A DNA stretch of 64,000 nt from an uncultured Acholeplasmatales bacterium. Lineage in GTDB: Bacteria; Bacillota_I; Bacilli_A; Acholeplasmatales; Anaeroplasmataceae. Location of the stretch: the NCBI GenBank assembly GCA_944323055.1, contig CALUQZ010000003.1, positions 41,950-105,949 on the forward strand, in the 5' to 3' direction. The stretch's first letter is position 1. Each line of letters starts with the position of its first letter. The notes under the pieces were generated by a model, which was not told where the DNA came from, searched no databases, and worked only from the letters and a program-made list of their open reading frames with translations. Shown here in pieces: positions 1-10,562 of this stretch. The translations under genes were made by a program, and so were the position numbers.

Positions 1-2338
1 TAATCAAATCTAATTTATCATTAACAGCTTTTAAAGTAACTAATTTACCATTCTTTTCAGTAACATTTAACGCTTTAACTCCTGTACCACCACGAGTTTG
101 AAGACGATATAATGATGAATCAGTACGTTTGCCATAACCTTTTTCAGTTACAACTAAAATTTCAGCTGTATCATCAGATATGATTGCCATTCCAACAATG
201 TAGTCAGTATCATCTTTAAAACGCATACCTGTCACACCGCTAGCTTGTCTACCCATTACTCTAACATCTTTTTCATTAAAACGAATAGATTTACCATTTG
301 AAGCACCTAATACTATTTCATTATTACCATTAGTTAAACCAACTTCAAATAGTTCATCCCCTTCTTTTAAAGTAATAGCATTTTTTCCGTTCGTTCTAAT
401 ATTAACAAATTCTTCTAAACTAGTTCTTTTTACTAAACCTTCTTTAGTAACAAAGAATAAATATTTTAAATCATAATCAGCATAATTAGGTGGGAAAGCT
501 GTAACTGCTGCTAATTTTTCACCTTCCTTAAAAGTGATAAAATTGACAATAGGACTACCTTTAGCTTGTCTACTTGATTCAGGTATTTGATATGCCTTTA
601 TAGCATATACTCTACCAAAATTAGTAAAGAAGTAAAGATAATCATGTGTACAAACTGGTATTATTTGCCATACATCATCATCTTCTTTTGGTTTAATACC
701 AGAAATACCAACTCCACCTCGATTTTGAGCTTTATAAACATCTTGTTTCATTCTCTTACAATAACCAGAAGAAGTAATAGTAATAATAACATCTTCACGT
801 GGAATTAAATCTTCATTTTCAATATTTAAATCAACATGAAGACTAATTTCTGATTTACGTTCATCATTATATTTATTTTTAATTTCTAATAATTCGTTTT
901 CAATTACTTCAAGTTTAACATCTTCAGAACCTAATATTCTTTGATATTCCGCTATTTGAACTTTTAGTTCAGCTTGTTCTTGTAAGATTTTTTCTCTATT
1001 TAATCCTGATAGTCTTCTTAATTGCATATCTAAAATAGCTGTAGCTTGAACATCAGATAAATTAAATCTGGCAATTAATTTTTCTTTTTCTGTACCATCA
1101 TTAGTTTCTCTAATAATTTTAATTATTTCATCAATATTATCTTGAGCTATAATATATCCTTCTAAAATATGTAGGCGAGCTATTGCTTTATCATAATCAA
1201 ATTGTGTTCTTCTAGTAATAATTTCAACTTGGAATTTAATATATTCTTCTAAAGCTTCTTTTAAAGAAACAGCTTTAGGTGAATTATTTACTAAACAAAT
1301 CATATTAATACCATAACCTGTTTGAAGTTGTGTATATTTATATAAATTGTTTAACATAACTTCTGCATTAACATCTTTTCTTAATTCAATAACTATTCTA
1401 ATTCCTTTTCTATTAGATTCATCTCTAATATCAGTAATACCTTCAACAATTTTATTTTTAGCAATTTCAGCAATTCTTTCAATTAATTTAGTTTTATTTA
1501 CCATATAAGGTATTTCTGTAACAACAATTGAATTCTTACCATTTTTCTCGTTAGTTTCAATATCTGCCTTAGCTCTTATAACAATTGTTCCATTACCAGT
1601 AGTATAAGCTTTTCTCAAGCCTGATAACCCTAAAATTTGGCCTCCTGTAGGGAAATCTGGCCCTTTAATATATTGCATTAATTCTTCAATTGTAATATCT
1701 TTGTTATGGATTAAAGCTCTAATACCATCAATTACCTCTCCTAAATTATGAGGTGGAATATTAGTTGCCATACCAACTGCAATACCAGTTGTACCATTAA
1801 CAAGTAAATTAGGAATACGAGCAGGTAAAACGACTGGCTCTTGTTCAGTTCCATCATAATTATCAATAAAATCTACTGTATTTTTATCAATATCTCTAAC
1901 CATTTCAGAAGCAATTTTAGACATTCTAGCTTCCGTATAACGCATAGCAGCTGCCCCATCACCATCAATATTACCGAAGTTACCATGTCCATCAACTAAA
2001 GGGTAACGATAACTAAATGGTTGGGCCATTCTGACCATCGCATCATAAATAGAAGAATCACCATGTGGGTGATATTTACCCATAACATCACCGACAATAC
2101 GAGCTGATTTTTTATGGGCAACATTAGAATAAACACCCATTTCATTCATGCCATAAATAATTCTTCTTTGAACTGGTTTTAAACCATCTCTTATATCTGG
2201 TAAAGCTCTAGCTATAATAACAGACATCGCATAACTTAAAAATGATTTTTTTAGTTTTTCATTGATATTTAGTTTTTCAATACGATCTACTTCGCTATGT
2301 TCAGCTTCTAAAAATTCTTCATTATCATGTTTATTCAT
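1..2338 (-). CDS. gyrA: DNA gyrase subunit A (3' end outside window)
   Basis: Breakage-reunion subunit of gyrase, which introduces negative supercoils together with GyrB. About 779 codons are visible; the C-terminal end lies beyond position 1. The start ATG at 2338 follows an AGGGG ribosome-binding site. The N-terminal part carries the quinolone-resistance region [20 protein letters not shown] with the usual Ser and Asp, so no classical resistance change is seen. The catalytic tyrosine sits in [10 protein letters not shown]. The C-terminal beta-pinwheel has a GyrA-box-like [11 protein letters not shown] near the window edge, supporting GyrA over ParC. It lies 11 bases after gyrB, in the same operon. 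Confidence 0.97.
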   Translation of the reverse strand, partial: MNKHDNEEFLEAEHSEVDRIEKLNINEKLKKSFLSYAMSVIIARALPDIRDGLKPVQRRIIYGMNEMGVYSNVAHKKSARIVGDVMGKYHPHGDSSIYDAMVRMAQPFSYRYPLVDGHGNFGNIDGDGAAAMRYTEARMSKIASEMVRDIDKNTVDFIDNYDGTEQEPVVLPARIPNLLVNGTTGIAVGMATNIPPHNLGEVIDGIRALIHNKDITIEELMQYIKGPDFPTGGQILGLSGLRKAYTTGNGTIVIRAKADIETNEKNGKNSIVVTEIPYMVNKTKLIERIAEIAKNKIVEGITDIRDESNRKGIRIVIELRKDVNAEVMLNNLYKYTQLQTGYGINMICLVNNSPKAVSLKEALEEYIKFQVEIITRRTQFDYDKAIARLHILEGYIIAQDNIDEIIKIIRETNDGTEKEKLIARFNLSDVQATAILDMQLRRLSGLNREKILQEQAELKVQIAEYQRILGSEDVKLEVIENELLEIKNKYNDERKSEISLHVDLNIENEDLIPREDVIITITSSGYCKRMKQDVYKAQNRGGVGISGIKPKEDDDVWQIIPVCTHDYLYFFTNFGRVYAIKAYQIPESSRQAKGSPIVNFITFKEGEKLAAVTAFPPNYADYDLKYLFFVTKEGLVKRTSLEEFVNIRTNGKNAITLKEGDELFEVGLTNGNNEIVLGASNGKSIRFNEKDVRVMGRQASGVTGMRFKDDTDYIVGMAIISDDTAEILVVTEKGYGKRTDSSLYRLQTRGGTGVKALNVTEKNGKLVTLKAVNDKLDLI

Positions 2339-2349
2339 AACATTTACCC

Positions 2350-4269
2350 CTAGAAATCAAGATTTGATGCATAAATAGCATTATCTTGAATAAATTTTTT
2401 TCTTGGTTCAACTTCATCGCCCATCAACATTGAAAACATTCGATCGGCTAGCATTGCATCATCAAGTTCAACTTGAGTTAAAGTTCTAACAGACGGATCC
2501 ATTGTTGTTTCCCATAATTGTTCAGCGTCCATTTCACCTAGACCTTTATATCTTTGAATAGCTAGTTTTTTACCAGGCATTGTCTTTTTATATTCTTCAA
2601 GTTCTTCATCAGAATAACAATACTTAATAGTCTTACCATATTCCGCTTTATATAATGGTGGTTTAGCTACATAAACATAACCATTTTCAATAAGTTTAGG
2701 CATAAAGCGATAGAAGAAGGTTAAAAGTAAAATACAAATATGATCACCATCGACATCGGCATCGGTCATTATAACTATTTTATGATATCTAGCTTTTGAT
2801 ATATCAAAATCATCAGATATACCAGCCCCAATAGCTTGAATTAAAGATAAAATTTCTTTATTAGCTAAAGCTTTATCTAATCTAGCTTTTTCCACATTTA
2901 AAACTTTACCTCTTAAAGGTAAAATAGCTTGATATTCTGATTCTCTACCGTCTTTTGCACTACCACCAGCTGAATCACCTTCGACTATATAAAGTTCTGA
3001 TTTAGAAGGATCTTTACTACGACAATCAGCTAATTTAGAGGCAAATCCTAAACTATCAAGTGGTGATTTTCTTCTTGTAGCTTCTTTAGCTTTTCTAGCA
3101 GCTACTCTAGCGTTACTAGCTAGAACACATCTAGCTATAATAGCTTTAGCTTCATCTGGATGTTCTGCTAAAAAATCTTCTAATACTTCACCAAAAATTT
3201 GGCTTACTAAAGGTCTTATTTCACTATTACCTAATTTTGTTTTTGTTTGTCCTTCAAACTCTGGATGTGGATGTTTAATAGATATAATAGCTGTTAGACC
3301 TTCTCTTGTATCTTCACCTAAAATAACTTCATCTTTCTTTAATAAATTGTTATCTTTAGCATAATTAGAAATAACTCTTTGTAAAGCTAATTTAAAACCA
3401 TCCTCATGATAACCACCTTCAGTAGTCTTAATATTATTAGTAAATGAATAAATATTAGTTTGATAACCATCATCATATTGCATAGCAATTTCAATTGTAA
3501 TATCATCTTGTGTTTGTTTATCACAATAAATAATACTATTATTTACTAATGTTTTACCTTGATTTAAATACTTAACGTATTCAACTAAACCACCTTCATA
3601 TTTATAAACATGCTCAATAACCGGATCTACCCTATGATCTCTAATTGTCATTTTTAAACCTTTATTTAAGAAAGCTAACTGTTGAACACGATTATTTAAA
3701 GTTTCAAAATCATAATTAGTTCCATTTTTAAATATTTCTTTATCGGCTTTAAAAACAACCTTAGAACCTGTATGCGTAGAAGTACCACACTCAACTAAAT
3801 CAGTTACTGTATGTCCTCTTTCATACCTTTGTTTATAAACTTTACCATTACGACTAATAGAAACTTCTAACCATTCTGATAAGGCATTAACAACACTAGC
3901 ACCAACACCATGCAGACCACCTGATGTTTTATAAGTGTTATTATTAAATTTACCACCGGCATTTAAAACTGTAAAAATAGCCTCTACAGCCGGTCTTCCT
4001 GTTTTAGGATGAATATCAACCGGCATCCCTCTACCATCATCAGTAACCGCTATAACATCATCAGGTAACACATCAACTTCAATATGACTAGCAAAACCAG
4101 CCAATGCCTCATCGATTGAATTATCTACAATTTCCCATACTAAATGGTGTAAACCCATCGGACCTGTAGAACCGATATACATACCTGGTCTTAATCTAAC
4201 GTGTTCAATTCCTTCTACTAATTCAATACTAGTAGCATTATAACCATTTGTTTTTATTTCATCTGCCAT
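2350..4269 (-). CDS. gyrB: DNA gyrase subunit B
   Basis: ATPase and TOPRIM subunit of gyrase. GHKL ATPase motifs are [24 protein letters not shown] and [21 protein letters not shown] motifs are [24 protein letters not shown] and [11 protein letters not shown], with [11 protein letters not shown] near the C-terminus. At about 640 residues this is the usual short Gram-positive GyrB. An upstream in-frame ATG at 4278 exists, but AAAGGA sits 8 bases before the ATG at 4269, so 4269 is preferred; this leaves one base after the recF stop. Adjacency to gyrA argues against ParE. Confidence 0.97.
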   Translation of the reverse strand: MADEIKTNGYNATSIELVEGIEHVRLRPGMYIGSTGPMGLHHLVWEIVDNSIDEALAGFASHIEVDVLPDDVIAVTDDGRGMPVDIHPKTGRPAVEAIFTVLNAGGKFNNNTYKTSGGLHGVGASVVNALSEWLEVSISRNGKVYKQRYERGHTVTDLVECGTSTHTGSKVVFKADKEIFKNGTNYDFETLNNRVQQLAFLNKGLKMTIRDHRVDPVIEHVYKYEGGLVEYVKYLNQGKTLVNNSIIYCDKQTQDDITIEIAMQYDDGYQTNIYSFTNNIKTTEGGYHEDGFKLALQRVISNYAKDNNLLKKDEVILGEDTREGLTAIISIKHPHPEFEGQTKTKLGNSEIRPLVSQIFGEVLEDFLAEHPDEAKAIIARCVLASNARVAARKAKEATRRKSPLDSLGFASKLADCRSKDPSKSELYIVEGDSAGGSAKDGRESEYQAILPLRGKVLNVEKARLDKALANKEILSLIQAIGAGISDDFDISKARYHKIVIMTDADVDGDHICILLLTFFYRFMPKLIENGYVYVAKPPLYKAEYGKTIKYCYSDEELEEYKKTMPGKKLAIQRYKGLGEMDAEQLWETTMDPSVRTLTQVELDDAMLADRMFSMLMGDEVEPRKKFIQDNAIYASNLDF

Positions 4270-4270
4270 T

Positions 4271-5284
4271 TTAATCATCCTTTCTTAGTTCAATAATTAA
4301 AGCTTTATCTAATAATTCTTTTGGTATTTCACTCAAAGTAGTAGTAGTTATAAATGTTTGATAATTATCTAAATATTTAACTATTTTAATTTGTTTTTCA
4401 TAATCAAGTTCAGCAAAGACATCATCTAATAATAAGATTGGATTATTTTTTTCTTTCATAACTTCATATATAGCTAATTTTAAAACTATAATTCCTAATT
4501 TAATTTGTCCTTGTGAACCATAGCTTTTTAAATCTTTATTATTTATTTTTAAACTAAAACTAGTACGGTGTGGGCCAATAGTCGTTGTCTTATAATAAAT
4601 ATCCTTATTTAATGCATTATTATAATCTAAATTAACATTATCTAATTCTATACTAATTAAATCAATATCTAGGTTATGACAAATTTTATTTAAATATTTA
4701 TTAATCTTATTAACAAATTCTTGTCTTAATTTACAAATTTTTACAGCATAAGGATAAATTGTATCAGTTAAAACTTTCAATAACGTTTTATTAAAATCTT
4801 TATTTTTTAATATTTCATTACGTCTTTTTAATATTTTCTTATAGTTAACTAAATCTTTTAAATATTCATTAACAAATACAGAAATATTTAAATCTAAAAA
4901 TTTTCTTCTATCTTCTTTACTACCATTTACTAAATTTAAATCATAAGGACTAAATAAAATAGTCTTTACTTGTCCTAAAAAATTATATCTATTTATTTCT
5001 TTATTATTTATATAATAAAGCTTATTATTTTTATTACTAATAAATATCTTATAATTATTATTATCAAATTTAATCATTATATTACTATAAGAAGCTTCAT
5101 TATTAATTAAATTAAGATAATTATTAGTTCGATGAGATTTAGTAGTACTAAGATAGTAAATAGCTTCTAAAACACTAGTTTTTCCTACCGCATTCATACC
5201 AAGTAGAATAACTAAATTATTATTTGTATTAAAAGTTATATCTTTAAAATTTCTAAAATTAATTAATTTAATTTCTTTGATCAT
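4271..5284 (-). CDS. recF: DNA replication and repair protein RecF
   Basis: SMC-like ATPase that helps load RecA at single-strand gaps. Walker A is GMNAVGKTSVLEAIYYL near residue 30, the ABC-type signature is GSQGQIKLGIIVLKLA, and Walker B is ILLLDDVFAELD near the C-terminus. At 337 residues it is slightly shorter than the roughly 370 typical of Bacillus. The ATG overlaps the yaaA stop by four bases (ATGA), indicating translational coupling. The base composition is extremely AT-rich, with many Asn and Lys codons. Confidence 0.95.
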   Translation of the reverse strand: MIKEIKLINFRNFKDITFNTNNNLVILLGMNAVGKTSVLEAIYYLSTTKSHRTNNYLNLINNEASYSNIMIKFDNNNYKIFISNKNNKLYYINNKEINRYNFLGQVKTILFSPYDLNLVNGSKEDRRKFLDLNISVFVNEYLKDLVNYKKILKRRNEILKNKDFNKTLLKVLTDTIYPYAVKICKLRQEFVNKINKYLNKICHNLDIDLISIELDNVNLDYNNALNKDIYYKTTTIGPHRTSFSLKINNKDLKSYGSQGQIKLGIIVLKLAIYEVMKEKNNPILLLDDVFAELDYEKQIKIVKYLDNYQTFITTTTLSEIPKELLDKALIIELRKDD

Positions 5285-5487
5285 ACTATTTTAATAACTT
5301 CATTTTTAACTTTTACAATATCATCTTTATATAATTTTCTACCTCTTCTAGTTTCTCTTATTTCATTTACTAAAACTATATTATCATTTAAGAAAATCTT
5401 TGTTTCTCCGCCTGTATAAACAAGACCTAAAACTTTTAATATTTGTCCTAATGTAATATATTCTCCGTCTAATTTTAATTCTTTCAT
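5281..5487 (-). CDS. yaaA: S4-domain RNA-binding protein YaaA
   Basis: Small 68-residue S4-like RNA-binding protein, conserved between dnaN and recF in Bacillota. The S4 fold is recognisable from GEYITLGQILKVLGLVYTGG followed by the basic ETRRGRKLYKDD segment. Its exact RNA target is not established; in other bacteria it is linked to ribosome assembly. The start at 5487 has a GGTGA ribosome-binding site. The stop overlaps recF by four bases. Confidence 0.85.
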   Translation of the reverse strand: MKELKLDGEYITLGQILKVLGLVYTGGETKIFLNDNIVLVNEIRETRRGRKLYKDDIVKVKNEVIKIV

Positions 5488-5506
5488 TTTTTCACCAACT
5501 CAAGTT

Positions 5507-5515
5507 ATTATATCA
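5507..5515 (-). promoter_or_regulatory. Extended -10 promoter for yaaA-recF-gyrBA
   Basis: Minus-strand TATAAT at 5512-5507 is preceded by TG plus one base (TGATATAAT). It lies about 20 bases upstream of the yaaA start. No good -35 is visible, as expected for extended -10 promoters. Together with the terminator after dnaN it defines a yaaA-recF-gyrB-gyrA unit. Confidence 0.5.
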
Positions 5516-5583
5516 TAAAATAGGTTATTTTTAAAGCTATATTAAAAAAATAAGGGTATTTAGACAAAATATACATAAAATAA

Positions 5584-5611
5584 AAATAAGGGCTCTAAAG
5601 CCCTTTATTTT
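5584..5611 (-). terminator. Rho-independent terminator after dnaN
   Basis: GC-rich core GGGCT/AGCCC extended by AT pairs on both sides, with a TTA-rich tail on the minus strand. It follows the dnaN stop by about 25 bases and separates dnaN from the yaaA unit. Confidence 0.7.
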
Positions 5612-5634
5612 GAAAAAATATATTTTATAAATTA

Positions 5635-6786
5635 TTAATTATCTAATCTAAATGGTAAGATAATTTCTGTAAGTGTATTATCAGAAACTGATTTTAAAAC
5701 AAATTGTTTTGAACCATCAATAAACATAATTTCTATTTCATTACCAGGTAACACTTTTAAAGCATCTAATAGATATTTAGAACTAAAACCAATTACTAAA
5801 GGACTAACCGCTTTAATATCAACAGGTAAAATAATTTCTTTACCAGCACCTTGAATATTAGCACTAGATAATTCAACTTCATAATTTTGATCTATTTTTA
5901 AAACAACTGCGTTAAAAGTTATTTCTTTATCTTTTGCTGTATCTACAGGTGATAGAATAGCAATTCTATTTAAAGCTGTTTGTAATTCATCTTTATTAAA
6001 TCTAACTATTACTTTTGTATCTTTTTCTTTTGGACAAACATTAGATGTATCTGGGAAATTACCATCTAATAATCTAGTTTGGAATAATATATCATTAAAC
6101 TTAGCTAATAGTTTATTTTTATCAAAGTATAATTCAATAGGTAAACTTTCATCATAGCTTTCTAAAATACTAGCAAATTCATTTAAAGATTTAGCTGGAA
6201 TTGTTAATTCAAAAGGATCATATGTTTCAACATCTAAAGTTTTTAAACTTAAACGATAACTATTAGTAGCTGTAAATATTAAACGATTAGCATTATTTTT
6301 AAGATTTACCCCTAATAACATTGGATTTTTAGTATTGTTAGCACAAGCAAAAACAGTTTCTTCAATTGCTCTTTTTAATTCATGACAATTAATTGAAAAA
6401 GGATTTAAAAGATTTAAAAATTTAATAGAAGGGTAATCATTAGGATCCATTACATTAATTCTATATTCTTTACGATCAGCTTTTATCATCAATATTTTAT
6501 CTTCAATTAAAAAGAAACTAATTTTACGAGAATCAAAAGCTTTTATTAATTCAATAAAAGTTTTACCAGGAACTACTGTTTTTCCTGTTTCTTCAATAAC
6601 TAAAGAACTATCTTTAACTAATATTTGAATAGATATATCAGAATTAGAAGAAGTTAAGAATAAATCATTATCTGTAACATCTATTTTTATACCTTCCATA
6701 ATTTTCATAGGTGATTTAGTAGATAAACCATGACTAATTATAGTTAATTTATCGAGTAACACTTCACGATCAATTGTAAAATTCAT
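5635..6786 (-). CDS. dnaN: DNA polymerase III beta sliding clamp
   Basis: Ring-shaped clamp that tethers the replicative polymerase. The protein begins MNFTIDREVLLDKL, the usual clamp N-terminus, and is about 383 residues with three repeated clamp folds. The C-terminus LPFRL is the conserved peptide-binding end. An in-frame ATG at 6798 lies inside the ribosome-binding site GGAGG and is rejected in favour of 6786, five bases downstream of it. Its place after dnaA is the usual one. Confidence 0.96.
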   Translation of the reverse strand: MNFTIDREVLLDKLTIISHGLSTKSPMKIMEGIKIDVTDNDLFLTSSNSDISIQILVKDSSLVIEETGKTVVPGKTFIELIKAFDSRKISFFLIEDKILMIKADRKEYRINVMDPNDYPSIKFLNLLNPFSINCHELKRAIEETVFACANNTKNPMLLGVNLKNNANRLIFTATNSYRLSLKTLDVETYDPFELTIPAKSLNEFASILESYDESLPIELYFDKNKLLAKFNDILFQTRLLDGNFPDTSNVCPKEKDTKVIVRFNKDELQTALNRIAILSPVDTAKDKEITFNAVVLKIDQNYEVELSSANIQGAGKEIILPVDIKAVSPLVIGFSSKYLLDALKVLPGNEIEIMFIDGSKQFVLKSVSDNTLTEIILPFRLDN

Positions 6787-6841
6787 AAGAGCCTCCATAT
6801 ATATATTATTTAATTATTTTTATTGTTATTATTATTAGGAA

Positions 6842-6912
6842 TGTGGATAAGTGGAAAAGTTATTTTTTTCTTTTATCTAACACATAAATTATACCATATT
6901 TAATGTGGATAA
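6842..6912. promoter_or_regulatory. DnaA-box pair in the dnaA-dnaN spacer
   Basis: Two perfect 9-mer boxes, TGTGGATAA at 6842-6850 and 6904-6912, lie in the 140-base spacer between dnaA and dnaN. With the cluster upstream of dnaA they make a bipartite origin like that of Bacillus. The second box lies just upstream of the dnaN -10, so DnaA binding could also control dnaN. Confidence 0.8.
6888..6896 (-). promoter_or_regulatory. Extended -10 promoter for dnaN
   Basis: Minus-strand TGGTATAAT, with TATAAT at 6893-6888, about 100 bases upstream of dnaN. A DnaA box ends eight bases upstream of the TG motif, which suggests DnaA-responsive expression. Confidence 0.55.
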
Positions 6913-6926
6913 TAAAGTTGATAACT

Positions 6927-8270
6927 TTAGTTATTCACTTTTTTAAGAATAGTATCTAAAGCCATTTGTAATTCTTTATTAGTTTTTAATTCGATTTCAA
7001 TCTTATTATAGCCATTCATAATAGTTGTATGATCACGATTTCCTAAGATACCACCGATTCTTGAAAATGTATAATTACATTTTTGTTTTAAAATATACAT
7101 AGCTATATGTCTTGGAATAACATAATTTTGACTTCTTTTAGAAGATAAAATATCTGATATGCTAATATTATAAAAATCAGCTATTACGCTCAATATATTT
7201 TCTGAATTAGCTTGTTGTTTAGTCTCATTACTAGTTTTATAAGCTAATAAAGCATCTAAAGCATCCTTAGCTCTATCAAGCGTAATATCATCATAATTAC
7301 AAACCTCACTATGACCTATTACTCTATTTAAAGCACCTTCTAATTCTCTAATATTATCAGTAAAATTTTGAGCTATAAAATATAAGACATCATCAGGTAT
7401 TTTTTTCATAGTAAGTTCTAAAGCTTTACGTTTTAAAATAGTTACTCTTTGTTCTAAATCAGGTCGTTTAATATCAACTGTCATTCCTTGCGAAAAACGT
7501 GAAGTTAAACGTTCCATAATCCCTTTTAATTGATTTGCCGGACAATCACTAGTTATAACAATTTGTTTTTTACGATTTATTAAATCATTAAATAATTTAA
7601 AGAACTCTTGTTGACTTTTTTTACCAATTTCAAGCATTTGAATATCATCAACTAATAAACAATCTAAATTATTATATTTTAAATCAAATTCAGCCATATT
7701 ATTACCTTGTGTAGCTTTAGAATAATCTACAATAAAATCATTAGCTTGAACATATAAAACTTTTTTATTTAAGTCTTTATCTAAAATATAATTACCAATA
7801 GCCTGCATTAAATGAGTCTTACCAAGACCTACTCCACCAAAAATATAAAGTGGATTAGCAATAAAGCCAGGTTGTTCAGCAACATTTAAACAAATACGAT
7901 AAGCAAAATTATTAGAATCACCTACTACGAAAGATTCAAAACTATGATTTTCGTTTAAATGATTTATATAAAGGCGATTGTTTGCAAAAGAAGAAGTAGT
8001 AGGAGTTTCCTTTATTTCATTTTCACAAACAAACTTAAACTTTAATTTTTCATCAGTAAAGGTATTTAAAACTTCATTTATCTTTTCTATGTAAGTATGA
8101 TTTATTTTTGTTTTAATATAGTTATTTGGCACTAAAACATAAATTATATTATTTTGAAACTTAACGACACTATTTACTTTAGAAAAAGTATCATTAAAAG
8201 TTGTTTCAGAGTAGCAGTTAGCTAAGTGGTTTTTAGTTTTTTGCCACAGTTCTTGATATGTATTTTGCAT
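6927..8270 (-). CDS. dnaA: Chromosomal replication initiator DnaA
   Basis: AAA+ initiator that binds DnaA boxes and opens the origin. Walker A is GGVGLGKTHLMQAIGNY, Walker B is LLVDDIQML, and the sensor/arginine-finger region SRFSQGMTVDIKRPD is present. The domain IV helix-turn-helix signature is GNRDHTTIMNGYNKIE. A GTG at 8279 extends the frame by three codons but overlaps the ribosome-binding site GAGGTGAT, so ATG at 8270 is chosen (447 residues). Boxes on both sides of the gene suggest autoregulation. Confidence 0.97.
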   Translation of the reverse strand: MQNTYQELWQKTKNHLANCYSETTFNDTFSKVNSVVKFQNNIIYVLVPNNYIKTKINHTYIEKINEVLNTFTDEKLKFKFVCENEIKETPTTSSFANNRLYINHLNENHSFESFVVGDSNNFAYRICLNVAEQPGFIANPLYIFGGVGLGKTHLMQAIGNYILDKDLNKKVLYVQANDFIVDYSKATQGNNMAEFDLKYNNLDCLLVDDIQMLEIGKKSQQEFFKLFNDLINRKKQIVITSDCPANQLKGIMERLTSRFSQGMTVDIKRPDLEQRVTILKRKALELTMKKIPDDVLYFIAQNFTDNIRELEGALNRVIGHSEVCNYDDITLDRAKDALDALLAYKTSNETKQQANSENILSVIADFYNISISDILSSKRSQNYVIPRHIAMYILKQKCNYTFSRIGGILGNRDHTTIMNGYNKIEIELKTNKELQMALDTILKKVNN

Positions 8271-8279
8271 TATAATCAC

Positions 8280-8896
8280 CTCTAGGTGACATTAATATTA
8301 ACACAAAAAAAGATAATATCAACAATTAGTTATCCACAATAAAATGTGGATAACTCTTTTAAAAAACTGGAAAAATTGACAAAAATGTGGATAACTTCTT
8401 AAAAAAATGCTTATTTTATAAGAAAAAAAGGGAGTTATCCACAAATCCACATTAAAAACCCGTGTGGAAAACTTATCCACATTAACCCTAATAAATATCC
8501 ACTTTTATTTTTAATTTATCCCCATTCTTCTATAAATTAAAGAAACTTAAACCTTATTAGTTAAAAAAAGATAAAATTTGTCAATTTATAATAGAAAAAT
8601 ATAATAAATAAATCTATTTACACTTAATTTTATTTATTTTTCATAAATTATAATATCAATATATATTGTAATTAAGCTATTATTAATTAATTTAATTTTA
8701 AATATAACAAAACAAGTATATTTAAAATATAATGTTAGATAATTATAGATATAAAATAATATCTCTTATATTAATTAAATACATTTACTTTTAAAAATAA
8801 TAGGTATAATAAATTTTTATTTTTTAACTTGACACTAATTTACTAATTTGTTAGAATTAACAAGCATGGTTTCAAAAAGAAAGAGAGGTTATATTA
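8280..8896. other. Origin of replication oriC (DnaA-box cluster plus AT-rich tract)
   Basis: Intergenic region between dnaA and rpmH. Five perfect TTATCCACA boxes lie at 8330-8338 (+), 8345-8353 (-), 8386-8394 (-), 8435-8443 (+) and 8473-8481 (+). Near-matches lie around 8444, 8463 and 8516. A roughly 300-base tract of almost pure A and T follows (about 8525-8820) and could serve as an unwinding element or a spacer. No open reading frame is visible. In Bacillus the unwinding site lies between dnaA and dnaN, so which side melts here is not settled by sequence. Confidence 0.92.
8829..8857 (+). promoter_or_regulatory. Promoter of rpmH
   Basis: TTGACA at 8829-8834, exactly 17 bases, then TAGAAT at 8852-8857. 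This is close to the housekeeping sigma-70 consensus and fits a strongly expressed ribosomal protein. The rpmH start is 40 bases downstream. Confidence 0.8.
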
Positions 8897-9031
8897 ATGA
8901 AAAGAACATATCAACCTAATAAACGTAAAAGACAAGTTACTCATGGATTCCGTGTTCGTATGGCTACTAAAAATGGTCGTAAAGTTTTAGCACGTCGTCG
9001 TCAAAAAGGTAGAAAAAGATTAGCTGTTTAA
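8897..9031 (+). CDS. rpmH: 50S ribosomal protein L34
   Basis: 44-residue basic ribosomal protein. It begins [19 protein letters not shown] and ends [13 protein letters not shown], matching the highly conserved L34 family in length and motifs. The ribosome-binding site is AGAGAGG. It lies between oriC and rnpA as in nearly all Bacillota. Confidence 0.97.
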   Translation: MKRTYQPNKRKRQVTHGFRVRMATKNGRKVLARRRQKGRKRLAV

Positions 9032-9052
9032 ACTTAATAAATAAAATATACC

Positions 9053-9095
9053 AGGACAACTAGAAAATTATTTTATTTTTTTGTTGTCCTTTTTT
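9053..9095 (+). terminator. Terminator or attenuator between rpmH and rnpA
   Basis: AGGACAAC at 9053-9060 pairs with GTTGTCCT at 9083-9090 across a 22-base AT-rich loop, followed by a run of six T. It would limit read-through from the strong rpmH promoter into rnpA, which is needed in much smaller amounts. Confidence 0.75.
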
Positions 9096-9111
9096 ATTTA
9101 TAAGGAGTTCT

Positions 9112-9459
9112 ATGAAAAAAGAATTTCGCATAAAGAAAAATAAAGAAATAGAAAAAGTATTAAATAATAAGACTAGTATATCTAATGATTATTTTAGATT
9201 ATTTATTTTTAAAAATCCTGAAACCAGCCATTTTCGTTATGCGATTAGTGTAGGAAAAAAGATAGGTAATGCTGTTATAAGAAATAAAGAAAAAAGAAGA
9301 ATAAGAACCTTATTTCTAACTTACAGTAAAAAAAATAATAAAAATTTTGATTTCTTTTTAATAGCTAAACCTAAAATTAAAGAATTAAAATATGCTGATT
9401 TAGAAAAGCTATTCTTTAATTATATAGATAAATTAATAGTACGAGGAGAAAAACAGTGA
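9112..9459 (+). CDS. rnpA: Ribonuclease P protein component
   Basis: 115-residue basic protein subunit of RNase P, which matures tRNA 5' ends with the RnpB RNA (not in this window). The family signature RNKEKRRIRTLF is present, as is the N-terminal FRIKKNKEIEKV. The ribosome-binding site is AAGGAG. The stop overlaps the GTG start of yidC by four bases. Confidence 0.95.
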   Translation: MKKEFRIKKNKEIEKVLNNKTSISNDYFRLFIFKNPETSHFRYAISVGKKIGNAVIRNKEKRRIRTLFLTYSKKNNKNFDFFLIAKPKIKELKYADLEKLFFNYIDKLIVRGEKQ

Positions 9460-10562
9460 AATTATTTCTATATAAAAACAGATTAAAATTAGCTACTATT
9501 TTAATTATTGGATTATTAATGGTAGGTCTTACTAGCTGTCGTACTAGTGCTGATTATTGGTATTCAAACGTTTATACAACATGGGGCGCTGAATTCCATT
9601 TCCAAGGTTTTTGGGATGGTTTTTGGGGTTGGCCTGTTTCAATTTTATCTTATCCATTTGCGTGGTTATGTTCAAATATAGGTAAAGGTTTAGGCAATTC
9701 TTATATTTGGGGTATTATCTTTACTACTATTATTATTAGAACTGTTGCTTGGCCTATTTATTCAAAGCAAAATGGTGTTTCTGTTAAAATGCAAATTATG
9801 CAACCAGAATTAGATAAATTACAAAAGAAGTACGCTTTTAGAAAAGATGAAGCAAGTCAACAAAAAATGCGTCAAGAAATGATGGCAATTTATAAAAAAT
9901 ATAAATTTAATCCTTTAGGTTGTATATTTACAATGTTTATTCAATTCCCTATTTTCGTTGCTATGTATGAAGTAGTAAGAAGAATAAACTTAACACAAGT
10001 TGTCGATGCCGGAAATGGTGTACTAGTTGAAAGTTTTGGTAAGTTTGCTCTTGCTGATACTAAATTATTTGGTTTCTTTGAATTAAATGGTACTTCAGCA
10101 ATGGAAGGAGCAGTACAAGATAGAATCTTATGTGTTGTTATAGCTTTATTATATGCTGGTATTACTTTCTTAAGCCAAAAATTAGCTCAAAGAAAACCAT
10201 CTTATGTAAAGAAAACATCATATAATACTAAACAAAATGATCAAGCAAGACAAATGAAAATTATGAATATTGTTATGATTGTAATGTTCTTCTTTATTGC
10301 CTTATCATCAACTGCTTTAGGTATTTATTGGCTTATTGGTGCTATTTATCAAATTTTCCAATCATATATTGGTAGAAAGATGAACGAAAGAACATATTAT
10401 AAGCATCAAAGATTACAAGCAGCTGGTGTTAATGTCATTGAACATAAAACAAGTTTAACAGATAAAGTTAAATCAGTATTTAATAGAAAAAATAACAAAA
10501 AAGCTACTAAAGAAGAAAAGGAGAGTGCTGGAAATGAAAAAACAGATTCAAGTGATAGGTAA
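9456..10562 (+). CDS. yidC: Membrane protein insertase YidC (lipoprotein type)
   Basis: Inserts membrane proteins alone or with SecYEG. It has a GTG start. The N-terminus is a lipoprotein signal with lipobox LTSC near residue 28, as in Gram-positive YidC/SpoIIIJ. The core domain IWGIIFTTIIIRTVAWPIYSK is followed by further membrane segments, including FTMFIQFPIFVAMYEVV and MNIVMIVMFFFIALS. The C-terminal tail is rich in Lys. About 80 residues of hydrophilic N-terminal sequence precede the core. Its 3' end overlaps jag. Confidence 0.95.
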   Translation: MKLFLYKNRLKLATILIIGLLMVGLTSCRTSADYWYSNVYTTWGAEFHFQGFWDGFWGWPVSILSYPFAWLCSNIGKGLGNSYIWGIIFTTIIIRTVAWPIYSKQNGVSVKMQIMQPELDKLQKKYAFRKDEASQQKMRQEMMAIYKKYKFNPLGCIFTMFIQFPIFVAMYEVVRRINLTQVVDAGNGVLVESFGKFALADTKLFGFFELNGTSAMEGAVQDRILCVVIALLYAGITFLSQKLAQRKPSYVKKTSYNTKQNDQARQMKIMNIVMIVMFFFIALSSTALGIYWLIGAIYQIFQSYIGRKMNERTYYKHQRLQAAGVNVIEHKTSLTDKVKSVFNRKNNKKATKEEKESAGNEKTDSSDR

